A program made the position numbers and the translations under genes. A stretch of 64,000 bases of DNA from Brevibacillus porteri (GTDB lineage Bacteria > Bacillota > Bacilli > Brevibacillales > Brevibacillaceae). The notes under the pieces are model-generated. The model saw nothing but the letters and a program-made list of their open reading frames with translations, searched no databases and was not told the DNA's origin. The stretch lies in NCBI RefSeq assembly GCF_003013475.1, contig NZ_PXZO01000011.1:124001-188000 (forward strand), given 5' to 3'. Below, in pieces: positions 8,088 through 16,981 of the stretch (its first letter is position 1; each line of letters starts with the position of its first letter).

Positions 8088-8378
8088 ATGTCAGCCAAAC
8101 AAAAAGTGATTGTATGGGGAAGAAGCGGGTGCTCATTTTGTACAGACGTCAAGGCTATTTTACAAGCGAATCAACGACCTTTCGAATGGATTGATGTAGA
8201 AGGAAAAGACGTGCTCCGCGATGTGCTGGAAGTCAAATACGGCACGCGCCTGGTCCCGGTGGTGGAAATCGGCGGGGATGGCAAATACGAAGCATTGCTT
8301 CATACAGAACTGGATCAGTTACAATCGCGATTGTCAGTCGGTAGGGGGGATCAACATGGGGAGCGTACAAGCGATTAG
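8088..8378 (+). CDS. Glutaredoxin-like protein, CmoI/YtnI-like
   Basis: A 96-residue thioredoxin-fold protein. The redox motif is GCSFC around residues 14-18, followed by a helix and the cis-proline segment TRLVPVVEIGG. It starts at ATG 8088 behind AGGAGGAG. It is the first gene of the sulfur operon, and its end overlaps the metN start by 23 nt. Position and size match YtnI (CmoI) in the B. subtilis ytm/ytn operon. It would reduce a disulfide or handle a sulfur intermediate, which is inference. Confidence 0.85.
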   Translation: MSAKQKVIVWGRSGCSFCTDVKAILQANQRPFEWIDVEGKDVLRDVLEVKYGTRLVPVVEIGGDGKYEALLHTELDQLQSRLSVGRGDQHGERTSD

Positions 8379-9456
8379 GGAGGAGACACATGAATCTCTT
8401 CCGTCCAACGGGAAGAAGATTGAACCGATAGAGAGCATGATTGAGTTTCACGAAGTCCATAAATCATATGAAAGTGGCGGCGCAACGATTGAGGCATTAA
8501 AAGGTGTTACGCTGAACGTGCACAGAGGCGACATTTTCGGTGTGATTGGCTTAAGCGGCGCTGGAAAAAGTACGTTGCTTCGCACGGTCAATCGATTGGA
8601 GCAGCCCACATCTGGCAGAGTGATTGTCGACGGGAATGATTTGTCTGTTTTGTCGGTCAAACATTTGCGGTCCCTGAAGAAAAACATCGGGATGATCTTT
8701 CAGCAGTTCAATTTGCTCTCTACGAAGACCGTATTTGAAAATGTAGCCATGCCGCTGCGGCTCGGAACCACTTCGCACAAGGAAATCCAGGAACGCGTAG
8801 GCGAGCTCCTGTCATTTGTAGGCTTAACAGAAAAAGCGCAGAGCTATCCCAATCAGCTATCCGGCGGACAAAAGCAACGCGTCGGGATCGCACGTGCACT
8901 GGCGACCAATCCGTCCATTTTGCTGAGCGACGAAGCAACCTCGGCATTGGACCCGCAAACGACCGCGTCCATTCTGGAATTACTCACAAGAGTGAACGAG
9001 GAATACAACGTCACCATTCTCATGATTACCCATGAAATGAATGTCATCAAAGAGGTTTGCAACCGTGTTGCGGTCATGGAGCAAGGCGCTGTCGTGGAAC
9101 AAGGAAATGTCTTGGAGGTATTTGCGAATCCTCAGACAGAGACGGCTCGCCATTTTGTCAAATCAGTGGTACGTGACGACATTCCATCCAGTGTTTACAA
9201 GCTTCTTGAAGCGAATCAAGGAAGATCCAAGATCCTCCATATTCGTTTTATCGGAGAAAGCTCTGGTCAACCGATGCTCTCGCAAGTAGCGAAGCGATTT
9301 GCCAGTGACGTCCATGTCCTATTCGGAAACATTACCGAGCTGCAAGGAGTCCCATTTGGCAATTTGATTGTCGAATTACAGGGAAGCGAACGAGAAATTG
9401 CCCGCGCATACCAATACATCCTGCAACAAAACGTCACGGTTAAGGAGATTTCATAG
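8356..9456 (+). CDS. metN: MetN-type ABC transporter ATPase, copy 1
   Basis: A 366-residue ATPase for a methionine/sulfur-amino-acid uptake system. Walker A is GLSGAGKST, signature LSGGQKQR, Walker B ILLSDEATSALDP. The C-terminal 100 residues (GQPMLSQVAKRF, GVPFGNLIVELQG) are the NIL/ACT-like domain through which MetN senses intracellular methionine. The start at ATG 8356 follows AGGGGGG; an internal ATG at 8437 would remove only a non-conserved leader. It is co-transcribed with metI and metQ. Context suggests import of a modified cysteine or methionine rather than plain methionine. Confidence 0.92.
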   Translation: MGSVQAIREETHESLPSNGKKIEPIESMIEFHEVHKSYESGGATIEALKGVTLNVHRGDIFGVIGLSGAGKSTLLRTVNRLEQPTSGRVIVDGNDLSVLSVKHLRSLKKNIGMIFQQFNLLSTKTVFENVAMPLRLGTTSHKEIQERVGELLSFVGLTEKAQSYPNQLSGGQKQRVGIARALATNPSILLSDEATSALDPQTTASILELLTRVNEEYNVTILMITHEMNVIKEVCNRVAVMEQGAVVEQGNVLEVFANPQTETARHFVKSVVRDDIPSSVYKLLEANQGRSKILHIRFIGESSGQPMLSQVAKRFASDVHVLFGNITELQGVPFGNLIVELQGSEREIARAYQYILQQNVTVKEIS

Positions 9457-9458
9457 CG

Positions 9459-10109
9459 ATGGAAGTCACATCCGACCAAGTCATCCAAGCCGTATACGAA
9501 ACGATTTACATGGTGAGCGTTTCGCTCGTGTTTGCGACAATGATAGGCCTTCCGCTCGGCGTTTTGCTCGTGGTCACGCGCAAGGGCCACATTTTAGAGA
9601 ATCCGTTGATTTTTTCGATCTTGAATCCGATCATCAATGTCCTTCGTTCGGTTCCATTTATCATATTGCTGGTGGCGATTATCCCGTTGACGAGGCTGAT
9701 TGTCGGGACCTCTATCGGCACGACAGCGGCGATTGTGCCGCTCATCATCTACAGCGGACCTTACATGGCTCGCTTGGTGGAAAACTCCTTGCTAGAAGTA
9801 AACGCAGGGATCATCGAAGCCGCAGAAGCGATGGGAGCAACGCCATTACAGATCATTTTTCGCTTTCTCATCCCGGAAACACTCGGGTCGATTATTCTCA
9901 GCATCACGACAGCTACCATCGGCTTAATCGGAGCCACAGCCATGGCTGGTGCAATCGGTGGCGGAGGGATTGGAGACTTGGCGATTACATACGGATATCA
10001 GCGGTTCAGCACCATGACAATTGTTGCGACCGTCGTCATCCTCGTCGTGCTTGTCCAAGGGATTCAATCATTCGGCAACGTGCTGGCCCGTAAAATTCGC
10101 CGGAACTAA
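9459..10109 (+). CDS. metI: MetI-type ABC transporter permease, copy 1
   Basis: A 216-residue inner-membrane permease with about five transmembrane segments. It carries the MetI signatures INVLRSVPFIILL, LTRLIVGTSIG and the coupling motif EAAEAMGATPLQII. It begins 2 nt after the metN stop, with AAGGAG inside the metN end. It forms a complete transporter with the flanking metN and metQ. Confidence 0.93.
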   Translation: MEVTSDQVIQAVYETIYMVSVSLVFATMIGLPLGVLLVVTRKGHILENPLIFSILNPIINVLRSVPFIILLVAIIPLTRLIVGTSIGTTAAIVPLIIYSGPYMARLVENSLLEVNAGIIEAAEAMGATPLQIIFRFLIPETLGSIILSITTATIGLIGATAMAGAIGGGGIGDLAITYGYQRFSTMTIVATVVILVVLVQGIQSFGNVLARKIRRN

Positions 10110-10139
10110 GGCAACAGAAGAGACAGGAGAGAACCAGCG

Positions 10140-10982
10140 ATGAAAAAAGTAGCGCTTACCCTACTATGCGCCTTGATAGCCATGCTCGCAGTCGGTTGCG
10201 GAAAAACAGAGGAACAGACAGGGCTTACAATCGGCATTCGCGGGTCGGAAAGCCGTACGTGGGACTTCGTGAAGGAGCAGGCGGCAAAAGAAGGACTGCA
10301 AATTGAATTGGTTTCATTCAACGCGAATGTCAATCCGAATACCGTCTTGCTCGATGGGGAAATCGACGCCAATGCATTTCAACACGTCGCTTTTTTAGAC
10401 CAATTCAATACGAAAAACAACTCGCAAATCGTGCCCGTTGGTTCCACGATCATTGCACCCCTCGGAATCTACTCCGATAAGTTCAAAAAAATCGAAGAAA
10501 TACCGGACAGGGCAAAGATCGCCGTACCGAACGATGACTCCAACTGGGGACGTGCCTTGCTACTGCTCCAAGAGGCTGGATTGATTCAAGTCGTGGACAA
10601 TTTCGATGGATTTGGTGGGGCGGATAAGATCAAGGCGAATCCCAAGCATTTAGAAATTGTCCCCGTCGATGGTGCAACGACTCCTCGTGTCATGAAGGAT
10701 GTGGCGGCCTCCATTATCAATAACGGTGTAGCAGTCGAGGCTGGTTTTCTATTAAAAGACGCTGTGTTTCACGAAAGCAAAACGGCGAAGCCATACATCA
10801 ACGTAATTGCGACGACAAAAGAAAAGGCAAACAGGGAGGACGTAAAAAAGCTGGTGGCGATCTACCAGTCCCAAATCGTATCAAATTTTATCACGGAGAC
10901 GTATAAAGGAAACTACATCCCGACGCAAGTAACTGTTGAAGAACTGAACGATTTTAAACAATCGTTTAAGTCTAAGCCATAA
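10140..10982 (+). CDS. metQ: MetQ/NlpA-type substrate-binding lipoprotein, copy 1
   Basis: A 280-residue lipoprotein with signal peptide and lipobox LAVGC. It has the NlpA fold markers LLDGEIDANAFQHVAFLD, IAVPNDDSNWGRALLLLQ and the late PYINVIATTKE. The start at ATG 10140 follows AGGAGAG. It is the ligand-binding part of the first NIQ system. Its overall sequence differs clearly from the second MetQ at 15015, so the two transporters may have different ligands. Confidence 0.92.
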   Translation: MKKVALTLLCALIAMLAVGCGKTEEQTGLTIGIRGSESRTWDFVKEQAAKEGLQIELVSFNANVNPNTVLLDGEIDANAFQHVAFLDQFNTKNNSQIVPVGSTIIAPLGIYSDKFKKIEEIPDRAKIAVPNDDSNWGRALLLLQEAGLIQVVDNFDGFGGADKIKANPKHLEIVPVDGATTPRVMKDVAASIINNGVAVEAGFLLKDAVFHESKTAKPYINVIATTKEKANREDVKKLVAIYQSQIVSNFITETYKGNYIPTQVTVEELNDFKQSFKSKP

Positions 10983-11006
10983 CGCGAACGAATGGGAGAA
11001 GAGCAG

Positions 11007-12356
11007 ATGGAAAAGCGACAAATTCACTTATCCGCTTACTTAGTTGGTACGGGCATACATGTATCGTCATGGCGGTTACCGACAGCGAAAAGAAATGCGA
11101 GTATCGACATCGATTATTACAAGCAACTGGCTCAGACGGCAGAGCGTGGGAAGTTTGACATCGCCTTTATTGCAGACAGCTTGGCAGTCAATGAAGCTTC
11201 GCATCCGAATATTCTCAACCGTTTTGAACCAATCACGTTATTGGCAGCTCTAGCCGGGGCTACGTCCAAAATCGGTCTCGTCGCGACTGCATCTACCACG
11301 TACCACGAGCCTTACAATCTGGCTCGGCTGTTCGCTTCTGTTGATCATATCAGCAATGGTCGCGCAGGCTGGAATATGGTCACAACGGGTGATGCAACAG
11401 GAGAAACGGGGCGCAACTTCAGCCGTACGTCCCATGTTCCACACGATCAACGCTACGTGCAAGCAGAAGAATTCATCGATGTCGTGCAGGGCTTGTGGGA
11501 TTCGTGGGAAGATGACGCATTTGTGCAAGACAAAGCGACGGGTGTGTTTTTTGATCCAGAAAAAATGCACAGACTTCATTACAAAGGGCAACATTACACC
11601 GTACAAGGACCGCTGAATATCGGCAGGTCCAAGCAAGGACAGCCTGTCATCGTGCAAGCGGGAGCATCGGAGCCAGGACAACGACTGGCAGCACGAACAG
11701 CAGAAGTCGTCTTTTCGCACGTTAAAGATTTCGAGCGTGCCAAGAAGTTTTATCACAGCCTGAAAAGTAAGATGCCTGATTACGGTCGCACGCCAGATGA
11801 ATTGCACATTTTGCAAGGCATATCCCCGATCATTGCGGATACGAAGGAAGAGGCAGAGGCGATTTATGAGCAGTTGCATGACTTATTGCTGCCAGAACAA
11901 GGCTTGCGATTTTTGTCAGGTTATTTAGGCAAAGTCGATTTCAGCAAGTATTCGCTCGATACGACAGCTGCGGAAGTCATTTTTCCAGAAGAGAATGGCA
12001 TCCAGAGTCATTTCGAATGGATGACAGAGCTGATCCGTCAAAAGAATCCGACCTTGCGCCAGTTGTATGCGCTACTTGAAGGAGGAAGCAATCGGGAATG
12101 GATCGGAACCCCTGAACAAATCGCAGACGCGATGGAAAAATGGTTTGCCCAAGGGGCGGCAGATGGATTCATGTTCATCGCTCCGATTCTCCCGCATGGC
12201 TTGGAGGTGTTTGTCGACAAGGTCATCCCGATTTTGCAAGAAAGAGGGCTTTATCGCCTCGAGTACGAGGGCGATACGCTACGAGATCATCTGCAATTGA
12301 AAAAGCCGCTCAATCGGTTCCAGGTCCGAAACAAACAATTGACAGAAAGGAGATAG
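11007..12356 (+). CDS. Luciferase-like monooxygenase of the NtaA/SnaA/DszA family, CmoJ/YtnJ-like
   Basis: A 449-residue reduced-flavin-dependent monooxygenase. Family blocks are HLSAYLVGTGIHVSSWR, FEPITLLAALA, GRAGWNMVTTGD, QRYVQAEEFIDVVQGLWDSWEDDA and GQPVIVQAGASEPGQ. ATG 11007 was chosen over ATG 10992 because GGGAGAAG lies just before it. Relatives oxidise nitrilotriacetate, dibenzothiophene sulfone or S-alkyl-N-acetylcysteine. The operon context (glutaredoxin, deacylase, acetyltransferase, second LLM) points to the CmoJ (YtnJ) reaction, C-S bond cleavage releasing N-acetylcysteine. A flavin reductase is not present in the operon. Confidence 0.88.
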   Translation: MEKRQIHLSAYLVGTGIHVSSWRLPTAKRNASIDIDYYKQLAQTAERGKFDIAFIADSLAVNEASHPNILNRFEPITLLAALAGATSKIGLVATASTTYHEPYNLARLFASVDHISNGRAGWNMVTTGDATGETGRNFSRTSHVPHDQRYVQAEEFIDVVQGLWDSWEDDAFVQDKATGVFFDPEKMHRLHYKGQHYTVQGPLNIGRSKQGQPVIVQAGASEPGQRLAARTAEVVFSHVKDFERAKKFYHSLKSKMPDYGRTPDELHILQGISPIIADTKEEAEAIYEQLHDLLLPEQGLRFLSGYLGKVDFSKYSLDTTAAEVIFPEENGIQSHFEWMTELIRQKNPTLRQLYALLEGGSNREWIGTPEQIADAMEKWFAQGAADGFMFIAPILPHGLEVFVDKVIPILQERGLYRLEYEGDTLRDHLQLKKPLNRFQVRNKQLTERR

Positions 12357-12360
12357 TGCA

Positions 12361-13518
12361 GTGGGAACAGGTATAGAGGCATTACGATCAACGGAACTGG
12401 AGTCAAAGCTGATTGCGATACGCAGACAATTGCATCAATATCCCGAGGTTGCCTACGAAGAGTTCGAAACCACTCGCGCTATTCGTGAATGGCTAGAGGA
12501 AGCGGATATTCGTATCATCGATCTCCCGCTGCAAACAGGCGTAGTGGCAGAAATAGGCGTGAACAATAGCGGGCCGATCATTGCCCTACGCGCAGATATG
12601 GATGCATTGCCGATTCAAGAGGAAACAGGTTTGCCGTACGCATCGAAAATCCCAGGGAAAATGCATGCTTGCGGTCATGACTTCCACACGGCGGTCATCC
12701 TCGGAGCCGCTTATTTATTGAAGCAACAGGAAAAGACACTCGCAGGAACAGTGAGGCTTCTTTTCCAACCCGCAGAAGAAAAGGGAACAGGTGCGAGGCA
12801 ATTGGTGGAGAGGGGCGCGCTGGAAGGGGTTCAGGCGATCTTTGGCTTGCACAACAAACCTGATCTGGAAGTCGGGACCATCGGGATTAAACCGGGACCG
12901 CTGATGGCGAGCGTAGATGGCTTCGAGATCGATGTGGAAGGGATCGGTACGCACGCAGCTATCCCACATGCCGGGGTCGATCCAATCGTGGCAGCTTCGC
13001 AAATCGTCACGGCTTTGCAATCGATTGTCAGTAGAAATGTAAGTCCGTTGGATAACGCTGTCGTGAGCGTGACGACCATTCACGGCGGAACGACTTGGAA
13101 TGTGATACCTGACAAAGTCGTTCTTGGCGGTACGATCCGTACTTTTCAAGAGGAGGTACGTGCGCGAATTCCCGATCGCTTGCGTGCGATTATCGAGGGA
13201 GTGGCGTCAGCCTATGGTGCCAAAGTTCATCTGCGCTGGATTGCAGGACCACCACCTGTTCACAATGACGAGAAGCTGACGAAACTGTCCATCGATGTAG
13301 CAAAAAAGGTAGGCTTGCAAGTCGTAACGCCCAATCCGTCTACTGCTGGAGAAGATTTTGCTTACTATCAATTGAAAATACCGGGCTCCTTCGTTTTTTT
13401 CGGTACATCCGGTACCGAGGTATGGCATCATCCCGGATTTACGCTGGATGAACGGGCACTTTTACCTGGCGCTCATTATTTTGCCGAACTGGCTGCTAGC
13501 GCATTAAAGGACAGGTGA
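12361..13518 (+). CDS. M20-family amidohydrolase (N-acetylcysteine deacylase type, SndA/YxeP-like)
   Basis: A 385-residue metallopeptidase of family M20D. Metal-binding motif HACGHDFHTA lies near residue 101, with PAEEKGTGAR after it and the dimerisation domain (VDGFEIDVEGIGTHAAIPHAG) in the middle. The late GEDFAYYQ is the last metal ligand region. Start is GTG 12361, 8 nt after AAAGGAG. Close families include hippurate hydrolase and YtnL/YxeP, which deacetylate N-acetyl-cysteine derivatives. In this operon it would remove the acetyl group after sulfur release. Confidence 0.9.
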   Translation: MGTGIEALRSTELESKLIAIRRQLHQYPEVAYEEFETTRAIREWLEEADIRIIDLPLQTGVVAEIGVNNSGPIIALRADMDALPIQEETGLPYASKIPGKMHACGHDFHTAVILGAAYLLKQQEKTLAGTVRLLFQPAEEKGTGARQLVERGALEGVQAIFGLHNKPDLEVGTIGIKPGPLMASVDGFEIDVEGIGTHAAIPHAGVDPIVAASQIVTALQSIVSRNVSPLDNAVVSVTTIHGGTTWNVIPDKVVLGGTIRTFQEEVRARIPDRLRAIIEGVASAYGAKVHLRWIAGPPPVHNDEKLTKLSIDVAKKVGLQVVTPNPSTAGEDFAYYQLKIPGSFVFFGTSGTEVWHHPGFTLDERALLPGAHYFAELAASALKDR

Positions 13519-13522
13519 ACGA

Positions 13523-14308
13523 ATGGTAAACATCCAGAGCCTCACGAAATCATACAAAACCCCAAAAGGAGACATCCCTGTTTTGCAGGACATCCATTTA
13601 CAAATTGAAAAAGGAGATATTTTCGGGATCATCGGGTTTTCAGGCGCGGGTAAATCAACCCTGATTCGTTGTCTCAATCGGCTGGAGGAGCCAGATTCTG
13701 GGACGATTGAGATCGGAGGCAGAGTGATTACTGATTTAGCCGAGAAAGAACTGCGACAGGCAAGGCAGAAAATCGGCATGATTTTTCAGCAGTTTCATCT
13801 GCTGGATGCAAAAACGGTCTATCAAAACGTCGCTTTCCCTTTGGAGGTAGCTGGACATCCGAGGCCATACATTCATCAGCGCGTAAGGGAAATAGTAGAT
13901 CTCGTACAACTCGGAGACAAGGAAAACACATATCCGTCCCAGCTTAGCGGCGGTCAAAAGCAGCGTGTCGGGATAGCCAGGGCGCTGGTCAATTCCCCTG
14001 ATTTGCTGCTGAGTGACGAAGCGACATCCGCGCTCGATCCGCAGACGACGTATTCGATTCTGGAGCTGTTGAAGGAGATCAATCGCCAGTTAAAGCTGAC
14101 GATTGTGCTCATCACGCACGAGCTGGATGTGCTTCAGCACGTATGCAACAACATGGCGGTCATCGAAAACGGCAGAATCGTCGAGACCGGGAGTGTGGAG
14201 AAGTTTTTCCTTCATCCGGAAAGTGATACCGCTAAGCGATTTGTCCATATTATCGACTATTACCGTGACAAGCGCCATGTAATGGAAGGAGTCGGGGCGG
14301 GTATATGA
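13523..14308 (+). CDS. metN: MetN-type ABC transporter ATPase, copy 2, without the NIL domain
   Basis: A 261-residue ATPase with Walker A GFSGAGKST, signature LSGGQKQR and Walker B LLLSDEATSALDP. It ends after SVEKFFLHPESDTAKRFVHI, so it has no C-terminal NIL/ACT domain as the first copy does. It would therefore lack the methionine-dependent inhibition described for MetN. It starts 4 nt after the deacylase stop, and its stop overlaps the next start (ATGA at 14305-14308). Confidence 0.9.
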   Translation: MVNIQSLTKSYKTPKGDIPVLQDIHLQIEKGDIFGIIGFSGAGKSTLIRCLNRLEEPDSGTIEIGGRVITDLAEKELRQARQKIGMIFQQFHLLDAKTVYQNVAFPLEVAGHPRPYIHQRVREIVDLVQLGDKENTYPSQLSGGQKQRVGIARALVNSPDLLLSDEATSALDPQTTYSILELLKEINRQLKLTIVLITHELDVLQHVCNNMAVIENGRIVETGSVEKFFLHPESDTAKRFVHIIDYYRDKRHVMEGVGAGI

Positions 14309-14973
14309 ACGCAGATTTGGTTGACTTACTAAGGGAAGGATTACTTGAGACGCTTTACATGGTGTTTTGGTCATCCTTGTTCGCTCTTTTGATCGGAATG
14401 GTTTTGGGAATCACCCTCGTCGTGACGGAAAAGGGCGGCCTTCTCGAATCACCAAAACTGAGTAAAGTGATCGGGTCAATAATAAATGGCGTTCGGTCTC
14501 TTCCTTTCATTATTCTGATCGTGTTGCTACTGCCGTTGTCGAGACTCATTGTGGGAACTTCGCTCGGGCCGACAGCTGCTATTGTCTCTTTATCCATTGG
14601 TGCAGCACCATTTTTGGCGCGTATCATTGAAAACTCACTCAAGGAAGTAAGTGCAGGGAAGATGGAAGCAGCCAAATCCGTCGGAGCTTCGCCCATCACA
14701 ATCATTTTCCGCGTGCTCATTCCGGAAGCGATGCCAGCCTTAGTGCGAGGTGTCACGATTGGGATTATCGGCATTACGGAATTTACCGCAGTAGCTGGGG
14801 CAATCGGTGCTGGGGGACTAGGCAGCTTGGCCATTCGCTTTGGCTACCAACGTTTTCGAGAAGATGTTCTCATCGCAACCGTGATCATTATCATTCTGCT
14901 TGTCCAAGTCATTCAATGGTCAGGGGATTCGATCGTCAAAGCGATCCATAAGAAACGCTACAAGTTTGAATAA
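14305..14973 (+). CDS. metI: MetI-type ABC transporter permease, copy 2
   Basis: A 222-residue membrane permease with the same MetI motifs as copy 1 (INGVRSLPFIILI, LSRLIVGTSLG, EAAKSVGASPITII). It overlaps the ATPase gene by 4 nt, which implies translational coupling. It is part of the second NIQ transporter. Confidence 0.92.
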   Translation: MNADLVDLLREGLLETLYMVFWSSLFALLIGMVLGITLVVTEKGGLLESPKLSKVIGSIINGVRSLPFIILIVLLLPLSRLIVGTSLGPTAAIVSLSIGAAPFLARIIENSLKEVSAGKMEAAKSVGASPITIIFRVLIPEAMPALVRGVTIGIIGITEFTAVAGAIGAGGLGSLAIRFGYQRFREDVLIATVIIIILLVQVIQWSGDSIVKAIHKKRYKFE

Positions 14974-15014
14974 AGCAAGGATTCAAGCTGTATGAAACCA
15001 GGGGAGTGGAAAGC

Positions 15015-15857
15015 ATGGGGAAAAAGAGTCTCGGAATGATCGTTGGATTATTTACCGCTGTTAGCTTGGCGGTCGCAGGGTGCTCAACATCAGCCTCCTC
15101 TAGTAACAGCACGGGTCAAGCGACAGAACCGAAGAAAGAAGTCACCTTGAAAGTTGGAGCCGCGCCTGTCCCGCATGCTGAAATACTGGAGTTCATCAAG
15201 CCAAAGCTCAAAGAGCAAGGAGTAAACTTGGAAGTGGTCGTGCTAGACGACGAGGGCCAACTGAATCCCGCCCTAAAAGAGAAGCAAATCGACGCGAATT
15301 TCTTCCAGCACGTGCCGTATTTGGATTCGGTCAAAAACGAACAAGCCTATGATTTTGTCGTCACGACGAAAGTTCACGTGGAGCCAATCGGATTTTATTC
15401 AGACAAATTGGGTTCGAAGGACGAAATCAAGGAAGGTGCGAAAATTGGCATTCCAAACAACCCGTCCAACGAATACCGGGCGTTGATTCTGTTACAAGAA
15501 CAAGGCTGGATCAAGTTAAAAGGCGGTCTAACCAATTACGCCGCAACTCCGAAAGACATAGCAGATAATCCGAAAAAACTGGAATTCGTAGAAGTAGAAG
15601 CAGCTACCTTACCCCGGGTGCTACCCGATCTCGCGGGAGCCGTCATCAATACGAACATCGTTCTCGAAGCAAAGCTTGATCCGAAAAGCGCTTTATTTCG
15701 TGAAGGTGCGAATTCCCCCTATGCGAACGTGATTACGGTGGGAAAAGGAGACGAGAATCGGGAAGAAATCAAAAAGCTGGACGCTGCTTTGACTTCAGCC
15801 GAGGTCAAAAAGTTCATCGAGGACAAATACGGTGTTGCCGTCGTACCCGCCTTTTAA
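15015..15857 (+). CDS. metQ: MetQ/NlpA-type substrate-binding lipoprotein, copy 2
   Basis: A 280-residue lipoprotein. The signal peptide ends at lipobox AVAGC and is followed by a Ser-rich tether. NlpA motifs: APVPHAEILEFIKPKLKEQG, LKEKQIDANFFQHVPYLD, IGIPNNPSNEYRALILLQEQG. ATG 15015 has AGGGGAG upstream; the in-frame GTG 15006 overlaps that site. It completes the second transporter. Confidence 0.92.
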   Translation: MGKKSLGMIVGLFTAVSLAVAGCSTSASSSNSTGQATEPKKEVTLKVGAAPVPHAEILEFIKPKLKEQGVNLEVVVLDDEGQLNPALKEKQIDANFFQHVPYLDSVKNEQAYDFVVTTKVHVEPIGFYSDKLGSKDEIKEGAKIGIPNNPSNEYRALILLQEQGWIKLKGGLTNYAATPKDIADNPKKLEFVEVEAATLPRVLPDLAGAVINTNIVLEAKLDPKSALFREGANSPYANVITVGKGDENREEIKKLDAALTSAEVKKFIEDKYGVAVVPAF

Positions 15858-15884
15858 CTCATCGAATGGGAGTGCGCGTGAGAC

Positions 15885-16403
15885 ATGAGAGGAATCCACA
15901 TAGGCAATCTATGCATTCGTGATGCAAGAGTCGAGGACCGCGATCAGATTGAGGAGCATCTACTCGAAGCCTACCAGCAATATGAGCAGCATTTATCCGC
16001 CGTGAAATGGGAGCGATATAAAAAAGAAATCAGGCAATCCGTAACAAACAGTAGGACTCTCGCCTTCATCGTTGCGGTCTTGGACAGCGAAATAGTAGGC
16101 AGCGTTCAGCTATTTGTTTCCTCAGAAGCCGCTTATGCCAAGCCAGAACTCGGCATCGATTCCCCCATCATACGGTTTCTGGCCGTTTCACCGAAAGCGA
16201 GGGGGCGTGGTATTGCGGCACAGCTAATTGCGGAAAGCATCCATCGCATGCAAAGACTAGGAGCAACGACGCTTCATCTCCATACAACAGACATGATGGC
16301 ATCTGCAATCAAATTGTACGAACGCCTGGGATTTACGAGAGCCATAGAGAAAGACTTTTCAAACGAGGAAACACTTGTGAAAAGCTACTGGCTGCGACTG
16401 TAA
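15885..16403 (+). CDS. GNAT acetyltransferase, SnaA/YtmI-like
   Basis: A 172-residue GNAT protein. The acetyl-CoA motif is FLAVSPKARGRGIAAQLIAE (R-G-R-G-I-A core) and the C-terminal part has LYERLGFTRA. It is the last gene of the sulfur operon, with a terminator 12 nt on. In the ytm/ytn pathway the first step is N-acetylation of the S-modified cysteine by such an enzyme (YtmI/SnaA), which makes it a substrate for the LLM oxygenase. Substrate assignment is inferred from context. Confidence 0.85.
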   Translation: MRGIHIGNLCIRDARVEDRDQIEEHLLEAYQQYEQHLSAVKWERYKKEIRQSVTNSRTLAFIVAVLDSEIVGSVQLFVSSEAAYAKPELGIDSPIIRFLAVSPKARGRGIAAQLIAESIHRMQRLGATTLHLHTTDMMASAIKLYERLGFTRAIEKDFSNEETLVKSYWLRL

Positions 16404-16415
16404 GAAAGATATACA

Positions 16416-16452
16416 AAAGTCCTGATGCCTCTGTTCATCAGGACTTTGTCTT
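16416..16452. terminator. Bidirectional terminator at the end of the sulfur operon
   Basis: The perfect 12-bp stem AAAGTCCTGATG/CATCAGGACTTT (16416-16427, 16436-16447) lies between the convergent GNAT and VOC genes. Confidence 0.85.
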
Positions 16453-16455
16453 TGC

Positions 16456-16893
16456 TTACTTTGTTTGGAACGAACAGAAAATCTCCAGGTAGTGTGCATT
16501 GTACATGATGCCGAGGACATTCCCAAATGGATCAAGGACCGAAGCCGTTATGAATCCGTCACCACGCTGGATCAGGGGTTCGTACTCTCTTGCTCCCATG
16601 GATAAAAGCTTATCGAGTACGGATTCAATATCGTCGACGTGCCAATACATCACAGCGCCACCCAGACCAGGTACCGCAGCAACAGGTGCGAAACGGCGGT
16701 CAATGAGGCCTAGTTCGTGCTGGTAGTCTCCAATGCGAAACTCGACATAGGCGAGCTGTCCATCCGATCCAGACCGCTCGAAGTACGGCGCAATGCCCAG
16801 TAGTTCGGTGTACCACTTTTTTGCCGCCTGCACATCATCCGCCCAATAACTGATTGTAGCAAAGCCCCGCAAGGTTTGGTTGTGACTCATCAT
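16456..16893 (-). CDS. VOC family protein (glyoxalase/bleomycin-resistance fold)
   Basis: A 145-residue protein with two VOC half-domains: ATISYWADDVQAAKKWYTELLG, then GAVMYWHVDDIESVLDKLL, and the closing SVLDPFGNVLGIMYN. The ATG at 16893 follows AGGAGG by 7 nt; longer upstream reading is not conserved. Substrate unknown. Monocistronic, convergent with the sulfur operon. Confidence 0.88.
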   Translation of the reverse strand: MMSHNQTLRGFATISYWADDVQAAKKWYTELLGIAPYFERSGSDGQLAYVEFRIGDYQHELGLIDRRFAPVAAVPGLGGAVMYWHVDDIESVLDKLLSMGAREYEPLIQRGDGFITASVLDPFGNVLGIMYNAHYLEIFCSFQTK

Positions 16894-16981
16894 CGAAGTT
16901 CCTCCTTTAAATGGATGGTACTTCCGATTATAAGGACCAATTACTGACAACAGTCTGTCAGTAGTTTGCAATTCTTTCCCC

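Noticed and set aside
7852-8136. Minus-strand 94-codon frame and plus-strand frame 7880-8194 in the sulfur intergenic region
   Set aside because: They run through promoters and leader terminators and show no recognisable domain. I kept only the short Cys-containing leader frames as a hypothesis.
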